Assembly (NCBI RefSeq): GCF_000524195.1
Contig: NW_020170478.1
Location: 127,134 to 191,133, forward strand
Source: Echinococcus granulosus
Taxonomy: Eukaryota; Platyhelminthes; Cestoda; Cyclophyllidea; Taeniidae
DNA: 64,000 bases
Direction: 5' to 3'
Below are positions 1 to 11,227 of this stretch, piece after piece; position 1 is the first letter of the stretch, and every line of letters starts with the position of its first letter. The notes beneath the pieces were generated by a model. It ran no database searches. It saw only the letters and a list, made by a program, of their open reading frames with translations, and had not been told where the DNA came from. A program made the translations under genes and the position numbers.

Positions 1-1973
1 TATTTGCCTGTGGTGTTGAATCTTGTGTGCTTCGAGAGATATTTAGGGAACAATAAGATCGAAATTGGGCTTTGCTGTAAATCCGTACCTTGATCAGGTA
101 AGGATGGACTTCATTTCCTGCATTGGTGTCTTATTTTGTGAGTCCTATTGATCTTGTTTTGCGTGTTTTAGGGGAAGCGTTGTCGTTACCAATCATCCCG
201 TTGTCTTTTCATACTTGCATGGTAACATTTGTATTATTCCAATTGTTATACTGTCCATGGTTATGGGGTGTGTTGGATACAGCTGCAGCACCCTCCGCAA
301 GCGTAGCGTACTTGAGTGTTCCCTGTGACTTTGAAGCCGCGGTAGTACTGTGGCTGACAGTAGCCTTGGTAACAGCCATTCGATGAAAGATGGTGACAAA
401 CAAGTCATCGGGTGGAATCTACAAGAGGAGGATAGAAAATTAAAAAACATATTTCCACTTCTAGCTGTAGAAGTGGACCTCTCCTCGGCACTGCAACATC
501 CCTCCTTCATTCTCCAGCGCTACTGACAAGTCAATCAGAGAGTTGGACAAGTGTATCGCCAGCCCATCGGTTTCAACTTTACCAAAACAAATGCTAGGCA
601 TAGCACATCCACGAACAGTTGGACCAGTTTCAGGAGAAACCATGACCTTTACCTCACTTCCAGCGGTTTAAGAGAATCAAATTTGAAAGCCACAGAAGTA
701 GGATTCTAGGGGACGCGGATATGCATTAAGATGTGGATTTCATTCCGAATTGACTGGGGTGTCTTTCAAAAGTCCCAGGCTTGCGGAATTTGCGAATGAA
801 AATCCGATGTGCGCAACTTCAGTGACTTCAGGTCACACCGAGAGCGTGGAATAATGACCGCGACACAAGACACGATTGGCGATTAAATTCTAGTGCCTGA
901 ATCGAACATCCGGAGGGCACTTCGGTGTAGAACATTAGGAAGTAACAGGATCCCACCATTGTCGTTGTCAAGAAGTAGAGGGGGCATATGTGATCTTAAC
1001 CCATCCAACAGCAGTCAAATTCACTCAATTAGTTATGCAGAGACGCCAAAGATATGTCACCTGTCTGGAGGTTTCAAGCGGACCTTCACGCGCCTAGTTT
1101 TGACATACGCACAATGAAGGAAATGGACTTTACTGGCGAAAACCCAATCCCAAGGGCCCTGTTAACAGCTACGTGCGAAAACGGATCCTGGGAGAGAGTC
1201 GGATGCACCAACCAAGTTGTCGTAGAAATAAGGGAAGGCAGTCAGAGGTCAGAGGACGCCCAGTTTGCACAGACGGACGAGACAACGGTATATCCAATTA
1301 AGGCATCGATTGCAACCGTGCCATTGGTGGCTGCAATCTCAGACCACGTGGCTAATTCCCATACAGTCTAGAACATCGGGCTCTCGGCCACTTCCTCCCG
1401 ATTGGCTAATATCACGTCCATCAGTAATGAGGCCAAGTCCTAAACCACTGGCGCCCCTATAGATGGCTGCAGCGTACTTCCCCTCGGTACGCATACGCGT
1501 GAAGGCATTAAGACGTCTATCGACACCTTCGCCTCCTGCTTATCCGTACTGGGAACCCGACAAGGCCCAGACACATGCGCGCACCCAAACACCAGTTTAT
1601 AGCAGCTCCTGGGAGGTACTTTGCTTCAATTTCTGAAGTCGATCAAATCACGCCTCAGCGGCAGCAACTTAGGCCCACTACACGACGCACGAGGATAACA
1701 GAACACAACAAGCCGGATAGCGAACAACTGCGTCGTGATTAGCCACGTGAGCAGCCAATCTCACAGAGCAGTGTCGGTGAGGCGAGCGCCGGCGAGTAAC
1801 CCACCAACGGAAGCAATGACAGCCGTGTGGATGTCGCTCAGTGGTGCAGACAACAATGATCTAAGCAACAGTCCCGAAAAATAAGAAAAAAAAAACGAGG
1901 ATGGGAAAAGGCAACACATCAACACGAAAATGGGATAAAGGGACAGACAAGAGGTGGAAGGAAGGGGACTTAC
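1..1973. other. Non-coding flank, nothing recognised
   Basis: No conserved protein is recognisable here on either strand. The longest open stretches (for example plus 1054–1371) have no known motif and no supporting splice signals. The downstream part of the decayed IARS1 copy, which should encode its C-terminal domain, would lie in this interval but could not be recognised. It is either deleted or too diverged to read by eye. Confidence 0.5.
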
Positions 1974-4900
1974 CGTGAGATAAGGCCTTAGGGAAGACTG
2001 TGGTAGGGTGGCCATAGCGGCAGCTAGGGGACGAAGACGGGCACGTAGACGCACCCGGTAGGTGGTCTTGTCATCGTATATTCAGCTTGTCTGTCACATA
2101 GGACGCTAGCGCGGTGACGGCTTCACGGGCCTCCGCGAGGGAATGAACCACCACGGCGGCGGGCAACGGTGTCTTAAGAGGGAGGTCGCGCTGGATGCGA
2201 ATACTCTGCCCCAATTCCCCTGCCGCCTCCATCCACGCCACCCACGCCTCCTGCGACATGTCAATGACCCCGCTCTAGGCTGACACGCCTACCAGGTAGT
2301 GCACCGACGCCGGTGCCCCATCCGCTCCCACGGCGCCCAACTCAGCGTCACTTACTCCGTCTGTACTTTACTGCCATGTTCACAACACCGCCGATTTCGA
2401 GGTGGTAGAAAGTGGTGACTCAGTAAAAAATTGACGTCACCGACAGAAAAAGACACGCACACACACAGTCACCAAAAGGGAATTTAGAGGAGTCGATTTT
2501 AGCCTTCGGGCGCTGGTAGATAAACTCCGTGAAGAAAGGCACAAAGGGCACCATCACGAAAGTGAGTTGGAAAAAGACCTTTACGCGAGTGTGCAATGCA
2601 TCGTACCACGTCTATCGTTGCCCCATTCTCCGTCAGTGCGGACGGTGCCTCGCCTTTCAGTCGGCGGTGGTTCCTGCGGATGTACCAGTTAACAAGTTGT
2701 TCGATAAAGCACACTAGTCGAGGTACCACCGTGTAGAGACGGTAGGCACGCAACTCCGTGCACACGTAGAGGAGGCGACTCTGAGTGAAGGATAGAATCC
2801 ACCGGTCCATCAAGTTCCGCGACTTTGGCCACGCCACCGTACGCAGTCGAAACGTCGTGCCGTGCGCCCGCTCCCAGGGCTCAATGATCGACTGAACTGA
2901 GAAAGGAGACGAAAATGAGGGAAAATCATATTCCATATCACCGCCACTGCTGCTGTTACACCGTCAGTTGGCACATCTGACCAACTACTGGAGCGTTTGT
3001 TAGTAACCTGACCAAAGATCATAGAGGACAACTACTGATCTCCAACACTTCCAATTCTCTGGGTTGGCTTAACGAAGTCAGATATTTTGTAATCTGGGAT
3101 GTTTTCTCTCAAGGGTGGATGTTCACAAAAACTCATTTAGACCCGTCTCATTATCAAACCACTCCAGTGAGAAAACAGTGAAAAGGAAGAAAGATGAGCA
3201 AACCTTCACGAGGAGGCAGACTCTGTGCACGCACCACCGGCGAATCGACAAGGTAAGGCCGCAGCAAGTCGGCCCCGTTGACAATGAGGTTTCTAAAAGG
3301 CGGTTGATTGAGGAGAGCAGTGGAAAGGACGAAGAGAGTGTAGAACCACCCACTCGTCTGGTCGACTCCCTCCACCACGAAGTCTGCCGCAAAGCCCTAA
3401 TTGAAGCGCTCCGCGTTCTCGAAGGGATAGTGCATCTACCAAAAGACAACAGTCGTCCAGTCATTTACTCAGCAAAGCAGAAGGAACGACAATCATCGTA
3501 TAGAGACGCACCTGCGCATATGGCATCGAACCGCAGTCAAACACCTCCCAAATATGTCGCAGCTCGCCTTTGCCCATGCGTGACGGAATCGTAATTGGAT
3601 CCACACTAAACACATCGCAAGAGGAAAATAGAGCCCGCGAGGATAAGAGGGCAGAGGTAAGGAAAGAAAATGGCCGTACAACTCATTACGAAGGTCGGTG
3701 ACGCGATGGCCAGATAGTCGTTCTAACTCGTCAACAGAACCGATGCAGACCACCTCCTCGAAGTCCTCTGACACCCACACAGGGATGGGTGTGCCCCAGT
3801 ATCGATGGCGTGAGAAAGCCCAATTCCACGCGTCCCTGAGCCAATTGGCAAAGCGCTTCGTCTTTGTGAACTCGGGAAAGCACTACGTCGCAGCACCGTT
3901 CGCCAATAAGCGTTCCACCAGGCTCTCCACACGCACAAACCATGTCGGCACCGCCTTGTACAGCGGAAGTGCGTCCGACCTACAAAACAACCCACCTATT
4001 GCCCATCCACAATACTAAACTGGGGATTTAAGTGAGGCGAGACGGGAGAGAAGAAGCAAGAGACAGAAACGCACCGCCAGCAGAAGGGGTCTGTTGTCTG
4101 TTGTACGAGACGACCAGCGTGTTTGAGGTGCTAACAGATCGATTGCTCGGCATCCTTCACATACTGACCAGCAAATTCCTTAACCTCGGAGGTGAATAGA
4201 CCACTCGCATCTACTGAACCTACTGCTGCCATCTCCTTCGTCACGATGCTCCCGAGCAGACAGACCCTAAAGTCGTCCTATACACATACGCACCGATTAT
4301 CAGTTAGTGGCCACGAGAGGTACGAGAGAGAAAGCAGAGTGAGCACTCACATCACCAAAGTAGGACGCCTGATGTACTACTTCCGTTCCCGTTTCCTCGC
4401 TTACGTAGGCGTCACCAACCACACGAAAGGCGCCAAGCAACCCTCCCCTTCATTCTGCAAAACAACAAGAAAGCAACGAATACAAAGCCATCGCCTTGTG
4501 AAGAAAGAGAAGGAGAACGGAGAAGGGTCAGACTCACTTCTCTACAATCTCCTAGTCGTCCGCCTTTTTATAGAACCACTGCAGACGTCACTCCATGAGG
4601 ATGAATGCCCTATCCCTACTTTCATCTGTAGGATGAAAGCACAAAGATGTTAAAATTCGGGGTTAGAAATGGGAAAGAGGAGAAAAGTTATCGACCCTTG
4701 ATTCTGACGTAATCTTTTTCCGGATTAACGCAACGCCAGGTCGCTAGGCCACGCAAGCAGTCCAGCGCAGACGGTGGATACGCCGTTGTCAAAATCATCG
4801 ACAGAAAATGACATACCGATGGCAGGATCCTGAACGTCTTCGTAGTTCAGACCTGCCTCAAAGTTTGACAAGGGGGTGGAACCGGCGGTGGAGAAGGGCA

Positions 4901-5460
4901 TCACACTGACACCGCAGTACACAAGACTCTTCCCATACAACTGTTTGAAGACGCACCACACGGACTCCATGAAGGTGGTGTACATGGTACGATAATCATC
5001 ATCAAAGTCGATCCACCTGACGATGCGTTGGACGACGCTGCGCCATTGCAAGGAGTATCGCATCACAATCTCACGGCACTTGGCACTGTAAGCTACCACA
5101 CCATCGCCTCGACGTCCCGTGGTCCACTGATATTTTTCAACTTATCCACCTCGTATTCCACGGGCAGACCGTGACAGTCCCAACCAAAGTAGAGTTCTAC
5201 GTGGTAGCCTCCGCTATACAAAAACGCGTAACCACATCCTTTATTGTACCCGCCAAAATGTGCCCACATTGCCGCAGTCCGGTCGCAAACGGTGGCCCAT
5301 CATAAAACGTAAACCTAAGACAGGTAAGCAAGTTCCCCTTCATCCCTTCCAAATATTACCTTGCAGTGAGCGTTTGACAAAGAGTCTGCAAAATGTCCTA
5401 TACGCCTCAAATTCATTGTGAAATTGCATGACTTCCTCCTCTTCCTCGGAGACATTCACC
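1974..5460 (-). pseudogene. IARS1: Decayed, intron-containing copy of cytoplasmic isoleucyl-tRNA synthetase
   Basis: The functional enzyme charges tRNA-Ile with isoleucine in the cytosol. Blocks of the family follow in order on the minus strand: an acidic N-terminus (SEEEEEVMQF, ~5440); GPPFATGL and [12 protein letters not shown] (~5260–5300); [16 protein letters not shown] (~5150–5190); RWIDFDDDY and FMESVWCVFKQLYG (~4930–5020); YVSEETGT and VVHQASYFGD (~4350–4420); DASGLFTSEV (~4200); RHRYWGTPIPVWVSEDFEEV (~3765–3820); [14 protein letters not shown] (~3320); the anticodon-binding block MDRWILSFTQS and YRLYTVVPRLV (~2720–2810); and KLNIR (~2075). It is broken by in-frame TAGs at 3397–3399, 3883–3885 and 4131–4133, by frameshifts near 2075, 2600 and 5095, by a deletion in the TTPWTLPSN region (~4750), and by loss of the KMSKS loop (~3273). 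The HIGH region reads RQCGHI instead of PHYGHI, and no start ATG precedes the first block. Retained introns (for example the acceptor just before the anticodon-binding block) indicate a duplicated copy, not a retrocopy. Confidence 0.9.
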
Positions 5461-7456
5461 GACGGCGGGAGATCGTCGCCACCCTCGCCGCGCAGTTAAA
5501 TGCAATGCGGGCACGGAAGCTCGGAAGCGGTGGGCTATTCAAAACCACCAACCGGAAGTCGTCGGGTGTGCATTTCTCACGTTCCAGGTTTGTTGCCAGT
5601 CTCAGGAGTTATTTTGCAGTTAGGATAAAATCATGACAAGAACGAGGTGGTATTGTGAGATCTGTGTATTACACACAACAAAGGTTGTTTCAAACACCAT
5701 GATTTTGCTATAAACAAATGGTCAATAATTGCTGCCGTTAATTATGCAAATATAAAAGTTAATTCATCTTATGCAGATAAAGTCTAAGGCTTGCCTAAAA
5801 ATATGTTTAGCACTGATCAAAAAACTACCACTAGTGCAAAGAAGTCTAAAAAAATCTGCTAGATAGATTGGGCTTTTGCTTTACATGGTTCTCATGCATA
5901 TTTTGAGTAATTTGGTTATCAGGATAAATTTAAGGTGAAATTCGGACCTATAAAGTAAGTGCTAAAATTGCTACGGTCTCCTGTAGCAGTTTCGTATTCT
6001 GTTTGATAGTTTTGACAGACAAATCAAATTCCGAAGTTCTTGTGTTCGGCCTGTGGCGCGGCCTTTGTATCATGGTAGCAGCATCGGCAGGCTGTCTGTG
6101 TCGTAGTAAGCAGCGTGTTATTTGGCTTGCCATGACATTGGAATGGACTCGGGATACCACAACCACAGGCATCATTTTCGCTATTTGAGTTAGCAAAGGC
6201 CTAATCGCCACCTTCTTAATCAACAATTTGTGCGGTTCCCTTAATCCAGGTAAATCCTTGCATTTGATGAGGCAGAAGCGGGTGTATCTGTTTCGCGTAT
6301 GCGAGTTGGCCATGAAAGGCTGAAAGATGGATTTCAAAATGGGGATCGTGCGTAAATTTGTGAATGCGGGAACAAATAGGTTGAGAGGAAGACTCGCAGG
6401 AGGTCATTTAACTCCTAGGCCCCTGGCTCTCCTCGACCCACGTGGGTTATTTAAATGCAGTCGATAGAATGATTGATGACCAGAGTGGCATTTCAGGACT
6501 CAGACAGCACCTACTTTCTTGGCCATTAAGATCTCCTATGTTCAACTCCGACTCAGTCTCTCAGTCAGTTTGGTTTTCAGGAGCCATCCCACATCCCCTC
6601 AATTTGTATTTCCCTTCTGACCAATGATTCAGGCTGTTAAGTCAACTTTGCATAAGATGGACGGTCAACTTTTTGCTTCAAAAGACGTACATGCAAATTC
6701 ATAACATCTGAAAAGCGCAATTAATCGCCTTATCACGATGAGTTTAATATCAACCCAATGACCACATCAGCGCCCCACATGTGGTGCCCTTCGTGCACAG
6801 CCTAATCAGTTACAGTTGGTGCCAAACTCATACTCCCTTTCTAACAACTTTCACCTATGCTGCCTTAAGATTTCAAACTTAATTTACACATTGCTCCTCT
6901 TACTGGGCTATTTGAATTAAAATATTTCAACCCTACCTAACCAATTGCATATTGGACATTTGCCAAGTTCTTGGTCAAATTTTAACCTGAAAATGTGTTT
7001 ACCTACTAATTGCATAAAAGTGAGCAACTGAAGTAAAGTAGGTCTCTTTGGGTGGACCAAGTCTTTCTACGGGCAACTCGCAATAAGGTCATTGGTGCGC
7101 GATTTGTAAGGTGACGGCTGGTGTGTGTCGTAGCCCTTTCCACCGAACAGTCATAAATTCGTACCAAGCTCCCCTTCCACGTAGGGTTAATGCCTCATCA
7201 GAAGGGTTGTTCTACTTAATGCTTGCAGTTCGAGCACTCATTTGCCCCCTTTCTTAGGTCACAGTGAGCGCTTTTGCCATCGACACCCTCTCCGATGTTT
7301 TCGACAGCGACAGCTGCCCTGAAACCTCCCACGTTTCGCCACAATCGACTTTACAAGCTCTGTCCACTTCTCCAGAGGCTCCGCCCATCCAGCCTCATTC
7401 CAAGCGAAGTTTAAAAAGACGACCCAAATAGGTACGTTCCTTCTCCCTAATCATAG
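5461..7456. other. AT-rich intergenic DNA between the IARS1 relic and the TGS1-like gene
   Basis: No supported exon is seen. An octamer-type ATGCAAAT site occurs near 5744, but such a short motif is expected by chance. N-terminal exons of the TGS1-like gene could lie in the right-hand end (about 7250–7440), where a short Lys/Arg-rich reading frame runs into a stop just before a GT donor-like site. This could not be confirmed. Confidence 0.4.
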
Positions 7457-8838
7457 TTCAGATTCAAGGGTCATGAGGATGTTGTGCGTGATGCACAGAT
7501 CCCCCACTGGTGGCAGCGTCGATTTGACTTGCTTGGGCGGTTTGATGAGGGTATCCAGATGGACAGAGGTGGGAAGTTTCTCCTCGCAACTTTGATGCGT
7601 TTTCCGTCTAGAGTCATGGTACAGTGTGACGCCGGAGGAGATTGCCAGGAATCAGGTGAAGACCTGCGCGTGTGACTTAATGGTGGCCACGTATGCTGGA
7701 GCTGGAGGCAATTCTATCCAATTCACGCGTACCTGCGACTTTGGTAGGTCTTTCTCAAATCTCCACACGTCCTTTTGGTTATTGTTTGGAGCATGCGCTC
7801 CTGATTTACTTAACGCATTTGTAGAATTCACCATCCACTTAGCTCGAGTAGTCTTGTCTTAATTTGCACCAATGATTCGCGGGTCGCTTCAGATCTTGAA
7901 TGGACTCGGTGAAATTCCTGAGTTTTGAACTCGTAAATCAGGTTCGCTGACAAAATTTTGGCGGTTACTGGCTTTTCTGGTCTTAATTGGAAATTTCTGA
8001 TTCTCTTCCACCAGACCTTCCGACATTTGTCTCCTGGATGGTCAGTTATGTTGACCGGAGATCAGATTATCTTGGTTAAAGTTGCTAGCGATCTGGACGA
8101 TAGCCTTACGGCTTATGATTTTACCACCTAAAACATGTCCAATGCTTGTGAGCGTTGCACACTTGGGAAGAAACTTGCTGAGGTTGTTGGATGGCATTAT
8201 CATGTTAAGACTGGACACTCATAAGTCCCAAACGCATCGAATTTCTACAACCCCTGGAACTCGAAATACTCTTTACAAACTCGGACAACTATTCGATTGT
8301 CCTCCTTGAACCCGCTTCCCCTTTTCATAGGGGCTAGCCTTGCCTAGAGAAACTGTTGTTTTACTACTGCAAGGTACTGCTTTCTCCTCGCTACTTTTCC
8401 TTTGGAATAGATTGGGGTAGATGGATTAGGCGTGGCTGGAAGGACCGTCGAACGAATGAGTGGTTAAGTTTGTAGATGAACGAATTGTCAGCTGGGTGAT
8501 TGAATGGCTTATTAGAAAAATGCCGCTCTAGTCGAAGGAAAGGCTACTTCCAGCTCTCGGGCAATTGAATTCTCTTTGTCTTATCTTTCCCTCTTCCCTC
8601 GTCCCCCTTCTTCCAGTCATCGTCATCGACAACTGTCTGGACCGTCTAACTGGCATCTTCACACCAAACGCCAGCGTCTATGCCGTCTCGTCCCGCGTCA
8701 ACTGCGTCTGTGGCGATGTCACACGTATTCGCCGTGCCCTGCGTACTTACGCTCGCGTCGATACCGTCTACATGTCACCCCCATGGGGCGGTCCCTCCCC
8801 TCCCCACCCACTAAAATTCTTCGAAATTTGCATTGCAG
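7457..8838 (+). CDS. TGS1: TGS1-like RNA cap (m7G to trimethylguanosine) methyltransferase domain, divergent, partial
   Basis: TGS1 uses S-adenosylmethionine to dimethylate N2 of the m7G cap of snRNAs and snoRNAs and, in trans-splicing animals, spliced-leader RNAs. Three exons splice in phase: 7457–7568, 7612–7743 (after a 43-nt intron) and 8617–8838. They encode WWQRRFDLLGRFDEGIQMDR, then ESWYSVTPEEIA, AGAGGNSIQF, VIVID and SPPWGGP, in the order of the TGS1 catalytic core. The SPPWGGP motif, whose Trp stacks on the cap guanine, is intact. The Asp of the usual VVDAF motif I is Ala here (MVATYAG), and the usual helix after IDID (DPVKIALARNNA-like) is poorly kept. No stop or frameshift interrupts the three exons. 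A possible C-terminal exon (YYILPLYFSH to SFFGE then TAG at 9242–9244) resembles the family end, but its splice phase was not resolved. It is either a fast-evolving paralogue or an early pseudogene. Confidence 0.65.
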
Positions 8839-9854
8839 GTAACTTTGGGCCACTGCAGAAGTTATGACTGGACGCCTTGTGCAGACTTGTTTATTATTCA
8901 TGCAAAATGTGCGCGCGGCAAATTTCAGACGGTGCGGAGGGGGAGGGGCTGGGTGGAGTGGGGTGGGGATATAAAACGCATTGCGTTGATCCGGTTTTGT
9001 CTTGTTTGTAGTTTATAGACGTCTAAACAGCCTGGAGGGCTGGTGAACCAGCACGCGGTGCATACTGTCCAGTTGATTAAGTTTCCAGAACATTGTGAAT
9101 ACCGTGGAGGAGGCGGGGCGGTACTACATTCTCCCACTTTACTTCAGCCATGCCTCGGTAGCACCCCGCTGGAACTGGTCTCAACTCACTGTCACCTGGG
9201 TCCCTGGAATGCTGACGTCGTTTCCATCCTTCTTCGGTGAATAGCCATAGATTTAGCCCGCCCTGATGAGTGTTTCCATTGGGCGACGTCGCCGTTTTGT
9301 TAACAAGACGAGGAAATCACGGTTGTTGTTCACTCGGAGGGCTTCACCCACCGCCACCGTTAGTGGTGCCTATTGAAGGAGTGGAAGAATTGACAAGGCA
9401 GCACAAAGTAGGCTTCCAAAGCTCTAGAAAGTATCTACAGCATTGAATCTTGTGCATCCCCCCAACGACGAAAATCTCTTTATCATTTGTTATCGCAGTC
9501 CCCTGGCTGACACCTATCAACACCTTGTCGCTAAAGAAGAGCCCACACTGCCCCCGGAGATTAGAAGCAACTCCCTAGATGGGTGTTTGCTGATTCATAT
9601 CGCCCGCCCGGCAATAGAAACAGTTAAGACAACTAATGAGGCCATTTAAACAAGTTTGACCATTTGTGTGCCTAGACGCAGGTGGGGGGGAGACAAGCGG
9701 GGCTCTACAATCCCTGGGCAGAAATGGATTAAAATTTCACCTGTGAACAGCAGAGTTGGGCAAAATAAACTGCCCAGTCCAGCCCATTTGGTTAAACAAC
9801 TTCAACTGGCATCTAACATCACGTCCTATTCAAGAAAAAAAAGTAGATAAATAA
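8839..9854 (+). other. Intergenic or 3' part of the TGS1-like gene
   Basis: A GT donor (GTAACT) follows position 8838, so at least one more TGS1 exon is expected. The frame ending at 9242–9244 has a weak resemblance to the TGS1 C-terminus (an aromatic-rich YxLP segment and a terminal FFGE), but the intervening GFExF-like segment is not seen. The remainder up to 9854 shows nothing recognisable. A C-rich and T-rich stretch at about 9865–9915, inside the enkurin reading frame, resembles a polypyrimidine tract. Confidence 0.35.
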
Positions 9855-11009
9855 ATGCACATTTTTGCTTCCTCCTCCGCCTTCTGCTGCGCCCTGTCCG
9901 CCTTGATTTTCGCCTCCAAACAGCTGTGCGATTGCATCACCCGCGTCAAGCCAATCGATGAGGCGCGTGGAGCATTTAAAATTCTGCCAAAGATGTATGA
10001 CAAGGAGGCGTTGCAACGGCCACCTGCCCCGGGCACTTGCTGTGGACGGATCGAGTCTACAAAAGGAGCTGTTCAGACTCGTGAATACATCTACAACCTG
10101 TTGGCTCAACAGACGAGCGTGGTGAACCCTCAGAAACGGCTGCCCAGGATACGACCTCGTCGAACTTCACCACCACCGCTTCCGGATGCGGTGCCAAAGG
10201 CGCCTTATAAGACCATGGGTCCACCCCCGCATCCGCATCTGGAGGTGAATGAGCTGCCACAGAAGATACCCTTCAAACCGAAGCACTGGAGAACGCCCTT
10301 CATGGACAGAGGTTGCGTAAAGGAGAAGGTGCGACTGGATAAGATCGCCTTTGAGAAATTGAAGCTAGAGAAACCAGCCGGACGAATTAAAGATGCTTGT
10401 TGTGCTGGAGTGAGGCCACCAATTCCACCCAATCAGGGTGGAGAACCCATAGCATGTCGTGAGCTGCCCCATCGAACCAACTGGATCGAGAGGAATGCAA
10501 TAAGGGCAATTACGAGTAAACCGGGTTATAGAATACCAAACGCCGATCGGAGGATGATTGTGGACACCAGGAGGGGAGACAAACAGGCTCTGGTATCGAG
10601 CAAGACACACTCAGGGTTGGAGAAATTGTACGTCTATAAGCCGACTTTTGGGAGGGTTCCAAGGTACCTCAGACAACGCGCCGAGGCTATAGCAAAAACT
10701 CGAGAGGCCTACTCGCACTACTTGAACGAGAAGGACTTACAGCGGACAGATTATATGTTGACAGAGAAAGAGCGTGGAGAGCTGTTGAGCGGGCTGAAGA
10801 CGGCGTGGGACAAGTACAATGCCAAGTACCTGGGTTTGTCAGCGAGTAGAAGCGGTGCCAAGCAGAAGTCCTATGGCGACTACCTGGAGAAGCAGTTGGC
10901 AAGTCTGGAACGAGACATTGAAATGATTGAGAGCCATCCCTACATCTTTGTGGACGCGGATAAGACACCTGGAGTGGGAGGATCTGTGACCAATGATATT
11001 CAGGTTTAG
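9855..11009 (+). CDS. ENKUR: Enkurin, TRPC-channel and calmodulin-binding ciliary adaptor
   Basis: Enkurin binds TRPC channels and calmodulin in sperm and cilia and is known as an axonemal microtubule inner protein. The 384-residue frame carries the family pattern: IYNLL near residue 80, Pro-rich segments (TSPPPLP, PPIPPNQ) like the SH3-binding region, NWIERNAIRAITSKP, a VDTRRGDK block, and the C-terminal enkurin domain at about residues 264–366. That domain runs from TFGRVPRYLRQR through LTEKERGELLSGLKTAWDK to EKQLASLERDIEMIESH. It is longer than the roughly 255-residue vertebrate protein, mainly in the middle. The first ~30 residues (a hydrophobic Ser/Ala/Cys-rich run) look like a translated polypyrimidine tract ending in CAG at about 9922, so the true 5' end may come from an upstream exon or from a later Met. 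TAG ends the frame at 11007–11009 and AATAAA follows at 11091. Confidence 0.92.
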   Translation: MHIFASSSAFCCALSALIFASKQLCDCITRVKPIDEARGAFKILPKMYDKEALQRPPAPGTCCGRIESTKGAVQTREYIYNLLAQQTSVVNPQKRLPRIRPRRTSPPPLPDAVPKAPYKTMGPPPHPHLEVNELPQKIPFKPKHWRTPFMDRGCVKEKVRLDKIAFEKLKLEKPAGRIKDACCAGVRPPIPPNQGGEPIACRELPHRTNWIERNAIRAITSKPGYRIPNADRRMIVDTRRGDKQALVSSKTHSGLEKLYVYKPTFGRVPRYLRQRAEAIAKTREAYSHYLNEKDLQRTDYMLTEKERGELLSGLKTAWDKYNAKYLGLSASRSGAKQKSYGDYLEKQLASLERDIEMIESHPYIFVDADKTPGVGGSVTNDIQV

Positions 11010-11090
11010 TAAAGTGGCTATGTCCGAGTGTTTCAGGGCACGGTGTACAGATACTCATCTAGCATCCTGTAACATATTGGCAGGGGTAAG

Positions 11091-11096
11091 AATAAA
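11091..11096 (+). promoter_or_regulatory. Poly(A) signal AATAAA of enkurin
   Basis: A canonical AATAAA hexamer lies 82 nt after the enkurin stop codon on the same strand, as expected for its mRNA 3' end. Confidence 0.7.
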
Positions 11097-11203
11097 AGGA
11101 GATGAATTAGAAGGGGTGGTGATGATACGCTTTGGATGAATTGTTGTGGGGATGTTAGATGCGAGGCCTTTTCGCGCACCTTACGTCTTGATAGGAGGGC
11201 ACA

Positions 11204-11227
11204 AACTACTTACTTCTGTAAGTAGTT
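11204..11227. repeat. Perfect hairpin, CTACTTA family
   Basis: AACTACTTAC at 11204–11213 is the exact reverse complement of GTAAGTAGTT at 11218–11227, with a four-base TTCT loop. The same CTACTTA core with a paired TAAGTAG recurs at four other places in the window. Confidence 0.8.

Noticed and set aside
893..1371. Overlapping plus-strand open frames of 74 and 105 codons
   Set aside because: No recognisable motif, no splice signals of note, composition like the surrounding non-coding DNA.
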